Source: Puccinellia tenuiflora (taxonomy: Eukaryota; Streptophyta; Magnoliopsida; Poales; Poaceae). From it: 64,000 bases of DNA. Location of the stretch: NCBI GenBank assembly GCA_012064385.1, contig QRDG01000061.1, positions 554,296-618,295 of the forward strand, read 5' to 3'. Under the pieces are notes generated by a model. It saw only the letters and a program-made list of their open reading frames with translations, was not told the origin of the DNA and made no database searches. This document shows positions 33,777 through 44,204 of this stretch, one piece after another. A program made the position numbers and the translations under genes. The first letter of the stretch is position 1, and each line of letters begins with the position of its first letter.

Positions 33777-36700
33777 ATGGGCGATGGCGATGGCGACCCG
33801 GCGGACGTCGCCGGTGCCCCTGCGGATCGGCTGTCTGGGCGCTTCTGGGAGAGTTCGGATTCCTCGCCGCCTCCGGTGCCGCTAGGGGGGCGCCGTCGGT
33901 TGACGCTCGCGCCGCCGGCATGGGGGGGGCTGCTCGGGATCGCGTTTTGCCTGTCTAGGTGATCTGTCCGCTGCTCCCTCGGGTCTCGACGATGGTAGGA
34001 TTCCGATGGAGACGGCGGAGGAGGTGTTGGCGGAAGACTGGCTGGTTTCGCGTGATGATATCCAGAGGCCGGCGCAGTCGGAGGAGGAGGTCGTGGCGGA
34101 GTTCTGGGAGAAGGTGGGATACCCGACGCCGGCGTCGCGGTTTTGGGAGCGTTCTTCTCCGACGAGCTCCATCGCTGCCCAAGGTACGAGTTTGTCTCCT
34201 GTGTGCAGGTCCTCGGAGCCGTTGTTGGTGGAGCGATCGAGGGCGGTGCCGACGAGGCCGCCTGGTCGTCTGCTGCGTCGTCCACCGATGCGGATGGGGT
34301 GGCGTGGTCCTCTGCCGCGACCTCGGATCACGCCTCCCCCTTGCTTGGGCGACTTCCTCCCAGTGATACCAATGCCCACGGCGGCGTTGGTCTCCGCGGC
34401 GGCGCCGGTCTCCGCGGCGGCGCCGGTGGGCTCAGATGCATGCAGCCCTACGAAGATCACGGAGCGGGCTAAGGAGGTTCAAATTCCACGGCCGCTGTCT
34501 GGTGGGCCTCAGTCGCATGCGATCGTGAGTCGTCGATCTCCTTGGGCGCATCTTGGCCGCTGGTTTGAGGGACTTTGGAGAGGCGACCGGGAAGCCAGGA
34601 AAACCCTAATTCCTAGTTCGCCTCCATCTCTCCAGTCTGATCCTTCGCCGGCTCCCATCCCTCCGTCGTTGCTACCTCAGGGCTCTCCGGTGCCGTGCTC
34701 GAGGATCTTTCGATCGCTGACAAGGTCCTTTGCCGAGGTTGCGTCGTCCTCACCCCGGATGGCTGCGCCTCCGCAGGGCTTCGGGGGGCCGCCGAACTGG
34801 GTTCCTGCTGTGGCTTCCGGCGCTCAGGCGAGGGGAGGTGGAGCCGCTTTCGGCACCACGGCTGGTCCTGCGGTTCCTGCTCCACGGACTCTCGGAGTGG
34901 GGCAGCAGGGCCCGGTTGCTGCGGCTGGTGCTCAACCGCCTGCAGGCTTTGCCTTCGGTGCGGTGGCGCAGGTTCCGAAAAGGAGGAAGAAGAAGAACAG
35001 TGGTGCTGCTGGGCAGGCGCAACAGCAGCAGGGGGTGTTGCCCGCGCAGCAGCAAGGTGGTTTGCACTCTGGCGTGCAACAGCATGTGGCGGGGGGACAG
35101 CAGGTGATCCCGGTGGTGGGGCAGCCGGTGGTTGTTCCTGCGGCACCGGTGTCGAATGCAATGGTGCAGGATGCGGTGGTCGTTGGGGCTGCTGCACAGG
35201 GTGTTAAGAAGCCGAAGGCCTGGTGCTGGAAGTGCGCTGTGAATTCTCATGCCACTAAAGATTGTTCTGTCAAACATTTTTGCCACATTTGTGAGAATGA
35301 GAAGCATCCGACACCAATGTGTCCGACTCTGAAACTCCCAAGGCCTTCGGTGCTAGTTGCTGGACAGGGGCATGGTGACACGATGTTCATTCAGTTCCCT
35401 GATAGCTTGTTCAAGGCTGACTTGTGTCCAAAGGATGGCCCTGTTGCTCTTGTGAAAGTGCACGGTATGGCTGCCACCGCAAAACAGGTGGAATCTCAGG
35501 TGGCGAGGCTGTGTCCCGTTCCGTCTTGGCGTTGGGAAGCCATTCCTAATGGTGGTGATTCCTACACGGTTAACTTTCCATCCAAGGAGGACTTGTTGCG
35601 CTTTGATGGTATTGAGCTTGGGGTCCCCTCCCAGTCCACCAAGCTTGTGTTCAGCCAATGGAAGCCGGTGGATGTGGAACACAAGTTGGAATTGCATCAG
35701 TGTTGGGTTCACGTTACCGGAGTGCCAAATCCGCTGCGGCACTTTTGGGGTCTTTGGGCAGTCGGAACACTCATTGGCACCACTATTGATGTGGATATGA
35801 TTACTCTCCGTCGTCGTGGGGTGGTCCGGATCTTAGTGGGTATGATGTCGGGTGAGTGCTTCAAAGAAAGAGATGAAGAGGGGCTGTTTATCAAGACCGA
35901 TGGGGTGCTTCGGCTTAAGGGTTACGACTTCACTTTTCGTCCAGAAAATGTGGATTTCATTCCTGAGGCTGATTTTGTCCCGTTTGTTTGGCAACGCAAA
36001 GAATAGGACGGATCCGATGACAACGGGATGGAAGAAGACGGCGCTGGTGACCTAACGGGTCAAGGAGGTGCTTCTGATATCACGGAGTCTAGCATGGCTA
36101 TTGATCCAAGTCCGGCTAATATAGGGGGAGGTGGACAGCCTAATTTTGCTCCCACCAATCATGTTTTAATGGGAATTGCTGTCACCCCTTTTAACCCTAA
36201 TCCTCAGACACCTAGAGGTAAGGAATTGTTGCGGGAATGGAAGGAATCTGCTGCTCATGGTGCTATACCTATGTCACTGCCTTCTGGTTTTGTTCCGGGG
36301 CGTGACCCTGGGGTCCAGGGTGATGGACCGGTGCTGCCCACACGTGTGTTGCGGCGTCCTGCAAGTGGTGCTGGGATGTCGGCGAGTGGTTGTCATATGG
36401 TGCAGCGTACGGTCCCGGTGCCTGCTGCGGATGCAAGTGCGTCGACGGTGCTGGCCACCTGCGGCATGCCACTTTCTGTTGCTCCTGGCGGACCGGTTGC
36501 CCCGGTCCAGGAGGGACCGGGCCAGCCTGATGTGTTGAGCTCGCCGGTTGCTGCTGCTGTGGCGGACTCTTCGACTGTGGAGCTGCTGGTTGGCTCCCTC
36601 GGCTGTCCTTTGTCGGCAGCCGCGGTGTCGCCGACTTCTCGCACAATGGTTGAGAGGGCTGCTACTTCGCCTATGCCCTCTCCCTTTGTATCTTCTCCTA

Positions 36701-37419
36701 CGGTTGCAGCGGACACGTCGGCTGTGTGCACAGTGGTTGAGAGGGCTGCTACATCGCCTTTGCCCTCTCCCATTGTGTCTTTTCCGATGGCTACAGCGGG
36801 GACGCCGGCGGCGTGCACAGTGGTTGAGAGGGATGCTTCATCGCCTACGCCCTCTCCCATTGTGCCTTCTCCGGCAATGGTTCGTCCCAGGTCCACGGGA
36901 GCTCCTAGATGTAGTGGACGTCACTTGACTGCGAAGGACGGCGCCTCTGCGACTGATGAGGATACGCTGGCTAGAGCGATGCGTCGCAAGGCGGAGGCGT
37001 TCTCTACTCCTGTTGTTGGTAAGTCCCAATCTGAGCATTCCTTTTTGTCCTTCTCTACATCTACTGTGTCTTCCAAGTTGTCTGCAGTAGGTGTTAATTT
37101 AGGTAGAAGTGAAAAAGAGGTGGTGCTTTCGGCTAATGTTTTGAAACATGTTGAGTATGACCGTCGTAGGGTTTCTCCTAGTGTTTCGAAAAAGCCGGTG
37201 GTCTCTCCTATAGATGATGATGAGGTGAATGACACAATTGATGGACAGCTTCTATCACATCTTGTGGGTGAGGTTACTGAAGTGGATTTGGAAGAGGCTA
37301 GGCTGGGATCTTTTGACGACCTCTATGCCTCTGGCCGGAGATCCAAATCTGCTAAAATCAATAAGAAACAATCATCGCGAAAAAATGCGAAAAAAGACGA
37401 AATCCCCAACGATTTCCCG
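33777..37419 (+). pseudogene. LINE ORF1 (nucleic-acid-binding, DUF4283-like)
   Basis: The main frame runs from ATG 34006 to 36003. An upstream frame from ATG 33777 (MGDGDGDPADVAGAPADRL) may be the true N-terminus with a frameshift near 33960. Two CCHC knuckles (CWKCAVNSHATKDC and CHICENEKHPTPMC, about 35221-35330) are followed by a DUF4283-like fold (35400-35990). TAG at 36004-36006 interrupts, but the same frame stays open from 36007 through 37419 as a Ser/Pro/Val-rich tail with repeated 'VVERAATSP' units and a Lys-rich end. ORF1 proteins coat LINE RNA. The stop may be an inactivating mutation or the real ORF1 end. Confidence 0.8.
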
Positions 37420-40400
37420 ATGAATGGCATATTTGAAAATAGCAGAGGTCTAGGTGACTTGGCTAAACATTTAAATATTGCGCATCATGTTAGGGATTAT
37501 AAGTTGGATTTTTTGGCTATTTTGGAAACGGGTAGACGAGTTTTTCCAAGTAACATTCTTGATCGCCTGTCAGGTGGTGCGGATTTTACTTGGCATTCTT
37601 GTCCTCCTCGCGGTAGATCCGGTGGCATGCTTCCGGCATTAGAACAGATTCGATGGATTTGTTGGATGTTTCGGTTGGTGAATTTCATATTAAATTTCAT
37701 GTCCGTAACAAATCTGATAAGTTCATTTGGACTCTGGTTGCCGTGTATGGTGCTGCCCAAGAGGAATATAAGGCAGCTTTTCTTCGTGAGTTGGTCAACC
37801 TAGCCAAGGATAACCCGTATCCTATTATTATAGGTGGGGATTTCAACATGCTTCGGTACCGACACGAGAAAAGTAAAGGAAGGTTCGATAGTCATTGGCC
37901 TCACTTGTTCAATGCTGTGATTGATAGCTTGTCCTTGAGAGAGGTTCATATGACGGGGAGACATTTTACTTGGGCAAACAGTCTTCCCGAGCCAACATAC
38001 GAGAAGCTGGACCGTGTACTGATGGACTCCCGCTGGGAGGATAAATATCCATTAGCAACGGTACGTGCTTTGGAGCGTATTGAGGCTTTTTCGGATCATG
38101 CCCCCATACTTTTGTCTACTGGAACATTATTGCCTTCCGTTAAGTCTCAATTCAAGTTTGAATTAGGCTGGCTGTTGCGGGATGGTTTTGATGATCTGGT
38201 CAAAAAGTTATGGGCTGAACCAGTTGTGTGCGTTAGCGCTATCCAACGGTGGAATATTAAAATACGCAAATTGCGTAAATTCCTAAGAGGATGGGCGAGA
38301 CATACGACGGGTCTGTTAAAAAAAGAAAAAGAGCGCCTGTGTACTATTATTGACGAGCTTGATAAACTTGCAGAAATACGGCCTCTATCGGCACAGGAGA
38401 TTGAACTAAAAAGTCAATCAAATGTGCAGGTGGGACGTATGTTGCGGGAAGAAGAGCTTAAATGGTATCAAAGATCTAAGGCTCAATTCCTGCTGCAAGG
38501 AGATTCGAATACGAGGTACTTCCATAATGTCGCCAATGGCAGGCATAGGAAGAAACTTATTCACTCTCTCCATCAGGATGACGGTTTGATCGAGGGGCAG
38601 GATAAGCTCAAAGAATTTATCACGGACTATTATAAAGGTCTGTTCGGTGCTCCAGAAGAAGGAAACTTCGCTCTTGACGAGTCACGAACGGATGATATTA
38701 CCCAAGTAACTCCTGAGGAAAACAACCTTCTCATTGCTCCTTTCTCTGAAGAGGAGATCTGCAAGGCTGTTTTTCAAATGGAGCACAACAAGGCACCAGG
38801 GCCGGATGGATTTCCAGCTGAGTTTTACCAGCATTTTTGGGAAACCATCAAGTTTGATTTGTTAGAGTTATTTGGCTGTTTGCATGCCGGACAACTCGAA
38901 CTTTTCCGCCTTAATTTTGGGGAAATTGTGTTGTTACCAAAGATTCAGGAGGCTGAGAGGATACAACAGTATCGGCCGATTTGTCTTCTGAATGTTAGTT
39001 TCAAGATCTTCACAAAAGTTGCGACCATTAGGTTGAATTCTGTAGCAGATCATGTGGTTAAACCTACCCAAACCGCTTTCATGCAAGGGAGGAACATACT
39101 AGACGGGGTCGTGGTTTTACACGAGACCGTACATGAGATGCATACGAAAAAACTTAATGGTGTAATTTTCAAAATTGATTTCGAAAAAGCGTATGACAAA
39201 GTGAAGTGGCCGTTCTTACTACAGACTCTGAGAATGAAAGGGTTCTCGGACGAGTGGTGTGCATTGATCCGTAATTTTGTTATGGGAGGGAGTGTCGCGA
39301 TAAAAGTCAATGATGATGTCGGACACTACTTCCAAACAAAGAAGGGATTAAGGCAAGGTGATCCTCTGTCGCCTATTCTATTTAATATAGTGGCGGACAT
39401 GTTGACCATCATGATCGAACAAGCGAAAGCGGATGGCCAAATTGAAGGGGTAGTACCACATCTTGTCGATGGGGGACTTTCTATACTTCAATATGCGGAC
39501 GATACAATTCTTTTCATGGAACATGATCTTGATAAAGCGGTGAATCTGAAATTGATATTATCAGCATTCGAGCAGTTATCGGGGTTAAAAATCAATTTCC
39601 ATAAAAGTGAATTGTTTTGCTTCGGCGATGCCCAGGACGCAGCGGCTCAGTATGCCGATATATTTGGCTGTGAGCAGGGTCATTTTCCTATAATGTATTT
39701 GGGCATACCAATACACTATCGGAAATTGACTAATGCGGAATGGAAGCATGTCGAGGAGCGTCTACAAGCACGGTTGTCTAGTTGGAAAGGCAAATTACTG
39801 TCCCTAGGTGGAAGATTGGTTCTCATTAACTCGGTACTTACAAACATGGTACTGTATATGATATCTTTCTTCCAGTTACCAAAAGGTGTCTTGCATAAAT
39901 TGGATTACTTCCGATCAAGATTCTTTTGGCAAGGGGACGGTGAGAAAAAGAAATATCGACTGGCTAAATGGAATGTTGTTTGTCGACCAAAAGATCAAGG
40001 TGGGCTGGGTATTCATGATCTCTGTATCAAGAATTCAGCTCTTCTTGGCAAGTGACTTTTCAAGTTGCTGACCGAAGATGGTATTTGGCAAACACTCCTT
40101 AGAAGAAAATATATCGGCACAAAAGGCGGTATCACAGGTGTATTGGAAACCTGGTGACTCCCACTTTTGGGACGGCCTAATGGCGACGAAAAGAAACATT
40201 TCTTTCGCTTTGGCGTTTTTAATATTAAGGATGGCACTGAGATTAGATTCTGGGAGGACAAATGGTTAGGTAATACCACCCTCCGGGAGCAATATCCGGC
40301 CCTATACAATATTGTTCGTCATAAAGGGGACACTATTGCCACTGTTATGCAGTGCTCACCTCCTAATGTGACGTTCAGACGAGATTTATTTGGGCCAAGA

Positions 40401-41099
40401 TTAGCGTCTTGGAACGTCTTGTTGGCACGGTTGGCTTCAGTCCAACTTACACAAGGTCCCGACGAATTTCGGTGGAATTTATGCGGGAATGGTAAATTCT
40501 CAGTAGATTCTATGTATAGGGCGCTTGCGCACTCCGATATACCAGTCGATGACAACAAAAAAATATGGCATATGAAGATTCCGCTTAAAATAAAAGTCTT
40601 TACGTGGTATCTTCGTAGGGGTGTCATTTTAACAAAGGATAACCTCGTCAAACGAAATTGGCATGGAAGTACTAAGTGTGTTTTTTGCTCACACCAAGAG
40701 ACAATAAAACACTTATTCTTCGAGTGTAGTTTCGCACGTTCTATATGGTCATCTATCCAAATAGCGTCTAACTTATATCCTCCCAAGTCTGTTGCAAATG
40801 TTTTTGGCAATTGGCTACATGGGATTGATAAAAAGCTTAGGACTGTTATTAGGGTGGGAGCGATTGCAGTTATATGGTCGCTGTGGCTTAGTAGAAATGA
40901 CAAGGTTTTCGATGATAAAAATGTGTCTCATATGCAGGTACTCTACCGCTGCACAAGCTTTCTCCGTTTGTGGTCCACCTTACAACGCGCGGGTCATCGA
41001 GACCTCTTTACGGAGGCGTGTGCACGACTGGAAGAGGTGGCGAGGGACATTTTTTCACAACATGGATGGTCGCTTGATCGCCGGATTGGTCCTCCATAG
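37420..41099 (+). pseudogene. LINE ORF2: endonuclease, reverse transcriptase, zf-RVT
   Basis: Starts at ATG 37420 (MNGIFENSRGLGDLAKH). APE-type endonuclease signs: FLAILETGR, IIIGGDFNMLR (37830), YEKLDRVLMDSRW and FSDHAPILL (38092). The RT has KIDFEKAYDKVKWPF (39172), GLRQGDPLSPILFN (39349) and LQYADDTILF (39488, catalytic YADD). The C-terminus has the zf-RVT domain (40470-40750) with KCVFCSHQETIKHLFFEC. It would nick target DNA and copy LINE RNA. Breaks: a frameshift near 37640 inside the endonuclease, TGA at 40053-40055, and a pair of compensating frameshifts near 40115 and 40170. The final stop is 41097-41099. It is therefore inactive. Confidence 0.9.
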
Positions 41100-41355
41100 G
41101 CTGTCAAGCTCGCCGTTGTTGCAGGCGTTTTATTTTACCTATGCTGGTTGTAATTCGTCTGTTGTTTGAACTTCTTGTACGTCTTACGTTGGATTGCGGC
41201 TGTGTGCATTTTCATGCAGAGGCCGGGTGTAATACTTGTTATGAGTAATAAAGCCCTTTATAAAAAAAAAAGATACACTTGATGACAGCAACTCAATTAG
41301 TCAATGGAATATGCTATACATGTCGTCGTGTCGACTCTTAATGTAGGCAAATTAA

Positions 41356-42079
41356 GGCCTTGTTCGGTTATTCCCACCCCGGCCGGGATTGGGGTCGAAT
41401 CCCCTTCAAACCCCGTGGGCCGGCCCATTAGGGATAAAACCCCACCTAGCAAAAATTGCGTGTTCGGTTACGCCCCGTGAGTATTCCAGCCCGGTCCAAT
41501 CCCGGTGAATACCCTTCGTTCCACGGGGGAGAAAACAATCGACACCGAGGCCGTGGAGAGTTTCCCCAATCGACATCGTGTTTATCTCTCTCTCGTGAGC
41601 CGCAATCTCAGGTCGTGAACAGGATCGGCGGCGGCAGCACACTCCTCCCCTTCTTCCGCGCGACCCCGAGGCGCACGACGGCGGAGCAGTGAACAGGAGG
41701 CGCAAGGGGTGGCGCACTCCCTAGTTTCTCGCGCGTGACACAGATGTGAAAAGCGGCGGCGCGACACGTGGAAGAACTCGAGGCAGCGGCGACGGCGTCC
41801 ACCCCCTCCGACGGAGGCCTTCTTGCCGGTGATCCCCTCCTCCCGCACTTCCCTTTTCTTGACGGGCCATGCTCAAATTGAGGCAAGCATGGCGTTCCAG
41901 CTTTCAGCGTTCTGTATCTTTGTTTTTTATTTTCCTGGGTTGCTGGCTCATGGGATCGTGGCCTCGTGGGGATTGACCGGGAAGGGATTGGTGGGGGTTG
42001 GGTGACAGGAGGGGATCACCCAATACCTGCAGGGGTTGGTTCCATGTAGGGAATGAACCCCAAGCAACCGAACAAGGCC
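41356..42079. mobile_element. Tourist/PIF-Harbinger-like MITE, 724 bp
   Basis: A perfect 14-bp terminal inverted repeat, GGCCTTGTTCGGTT...AACCGAACAAGGCC, flanked by the 3-bp TSD taa (41353-41355 and 42080-42082). No transposase frame was found. The terminus resembles the GGCC-T-TTTGGTT ends of grass Tourist-like elements. It is long for a MITE and has a GC-rich centre. Confidence 0.85.
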
Positions 42080-42082
42080 TAA

Positions 42083-42437
42083 GGAGAGACCTGCACGACC
42101 GATGATCGTGATATCTCGCTGGGGCCTTTTCAGATCAGGTCACGGTGCTTCTCCATTCTAAAACTTACATCTGCACATGTGGCCGGGATCCTCGATGTGA
42201 TACGCTTGCCGGTGGTCAATGGGTAAAGTATGGAGCACTCAACATGGTACTGCTGGCGGCTGTTTAGGCAGAACGAACGCACCGCCATGTCACCGACTGA
42301 TTAAAAATAAGGCACAACAGACGTTGCACACTACTACAGTTGTTGACTCGTCTGTCTAAATTTGCATTTTACTTACCCACTTCTACTTTCTTTTAATAGA
42401 TATATAGTTTCTACTTTAATCTTCCACTAAATGTTCT
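42083..42437. other. Unassigned sequence
   Basis: No gene, repeat or terminal motif seen. Confidence 0.5.
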
Positions 42438-42980
42438 CACTACAGGAAATGGTAGCTACACCGACGGCAATTTGCCGTCGGCATAGGACTCTTTGCCGTC
42501 GGCACAGGCTACGCCGACGTAGCTCCGTCGGCGTAGCTGCCCGTAGGCGTAGACCAAACCACCGTCGGCGTAGAATATACCGTCGGCGTAGGTCACGCGC
42601 CGACGGCCAGCAGGAGCCGTCGGCGTATAGGGCGTCGGCATAGCCTCGAGTGGGGCCCGCGACTCATCTAGTGGTGGGGCTCTGGTGGCGGGGCCCGCGG
42701 CTCGTCTGGTGGCGGGGCCGTCGGTGTACCTCCAGACGGCAGTCGGCGCAGGTCAGCCACGTGGTGACTCCTGGTGCACAGCTCTACGCCGACGGCCTTG
42801 CTGTCGGCGTAGCTCTCTGCTCTAGGTTATTTTACCTATGCCGTCGGCGTAGGTACTGCCAGTTTTGCTTTTTTTTCTTTTTTCCGGAGCACATTTCACA
42901 GCACAAAAATCAGAGCAAAAATACATAAATTGCAACCAAAATTCACAGGAATGATAACTGCAATAATATCATCAAGTGCC

Positions 42981-43820
42981 TTCATTCATTCTCAAATAAT
43001 AAATACATTACAGTTCAGTCAGCAAAGCAGCATTATGAAGATGACTTACTCCCACTTTTTCAACTGCCTCTGTCCATGATAGCATCAGAACAATTAGACA
43101 GTTTGATTGATATGATGGCAGAAATTGTTCATAATCAAGAAAGAGATACCTGGAACTTTCCATGGAATAATACAAAGTATTCAACCCAGAAGGTGTATCA
43201 GGCGCTTTTAAATAAACCTGATGCTTCAGCACCATTTCAGTGGATTTGGAAATCACCTTGTCTGCCAAAACACAAGTTCTTCTTCTGGCTTATGCTTCAA
43301 GATAGGCTGAACACTAAAGATCTTATGGAAAGGAAGAATTTCCATGTTGAATCAAATTCATGCGTGCTATGTGACAATACAGAAAAGGAAACCATGATGC
43401 ACCTCTTTTTTGATTGCCCTTTCAGTAAGAATTTATGGGGGAAACTTCAAGCTGATTGGTATACTGGTATACAGTTCATTGATATGCTAATTGATGCCAA
43501 GAACAGATCCACAAATCAATTCTTTGATATCGCCATGATCGCAGGATGTTGGAGTATATGGAACCACAGGAACAAAATAATCTTCGATGGAGAATTAAAA
43601 AGCTTAGAGCTTTGTTTTTCCTTCTTTGTTGACTCTGTTAATGTAATTAGACATAGGTTTAAGCCTAGTTTGAAGGAAGGTATGCAGGCTTGGTTAGATC
43701 TTTTATGAACTCCTAGTGACTTGATGTAATAAGGTTGTAAATATCTCACCAGCTGCATGCAATTGAAAATGGAAAATGACGCAGTGGGGGTCTTCCCCAC
43801 TGTCCGACGCGTCAAAAAAA
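42981..43820 (+). mobile_element. 5'-truncated LINE fragment
   Basis: 840 bp flanked by a 13-bp TSD (ATCATCAAGTGCC at 42968-42980 and 43821-43833), ending in seven A (43814-43820). It holds only the C-terminal end of a LINE ORF2. Confidence 0.9.
43076..43708 (+). pseudogene. LINE ORF2 C-terminal fragment (zf-RVT)
   Basis: An open frame of 210 codons whose core is the reverse-transcriptase zinc-binding domain: KVYQALLNK, WIWKSPCLPKHKFFFWLM, CVLCDNTEKETMMHLFFDC and WSIWNHRNKIIFDG. It differs in sequence from the LINE at 33737, so it is another family. The fragment has no RT catalytic motif. Confidence 0.85.
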
Positions 43821-44094
43821 ATCATCAAGTGCCAATTGTCATACACACATCAATCTGATACATCAATTCCAAAAGCCCTACATATTTGGAGGAGAGGGGG
43901 TGAACCCGAGATCTCCTCGGGTGAGGATAGGCGACGGTTGACGCGACGTAGCCGCAGTAGAACCAACAGCAGAGCCTAGAGAAGCATCATGAGAAGAACC
44001 TGGTGTTGTGATCTCACGCGAACGCGAGGGACGAGGAGAAGCCCGACCAAACTCTGGGTTCTCCGAACATCCCGTCCCCTACATGTTTGAGATG

Positions 44095-44186
44095 GACTTA
44101 GCAATTTGCGAGGCAAAGGAAATTGGTAACCAGTTGTTTGGACTTAGCAATTTGCGAGGCAAAGGAAATTGGTAACCAGTTGTTTG
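44095..44186. repeat. 46-bp tandem duplication
   Basis: Two near-perfect copies starting 'gacttagcaatttgcgagg' at 44095 and 44141. Confidence 0.9.
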
Positions 44187-44204
44187 GCAAAGAACTTACC
44201 CCGT

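Larger units (their letters stand above)
33737..41270 (+). mobile_element. LINE (non-LTR retrotransposon), near full length
   Basis: 7.5 kb flanked by a 16-bp TSD (AGATACACTTGATGAC at 33721-33736 and 41271-41286). The 3' end has AATAAA (41246-41251) and a short A tail (41262-41270). It carries ORF1 (zinc knuckles, DUF4283-like) and ORF2 (APE endonuclease, RT, zf-RVT). The long TSD and A tail are the marks of target-primed reverse transcription. L1-type by domain order. Confidence 0.93.
42438..44204. mobile_element. CACTA transposon, left end and flank
   Basis: Begins CACTACAGGAAATGGTAGC at 42438. The subterminal region (42460-42860) is packed with direct and inverted 'gccgtcggcgtag' words. 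A truncated LINE interrupts it at 42981-43820. No matching right end (TTTCCTGTAGTG) was found up to 46933, so the true extent is open; it may include the tandem array that follows. Confidence 0.75.

Noticed and set aside
36269..36896. Minus-strand frames opposite LINE ORF1
   Set aside because: Mirror of the Ser/Pro/Val-rich ORF1 tail; no independent motif.
41406..41886. Small frames inside the MITE at 41356-42079
   Set aside because: Short, on both strands, GC-rich, and no transposase motif.
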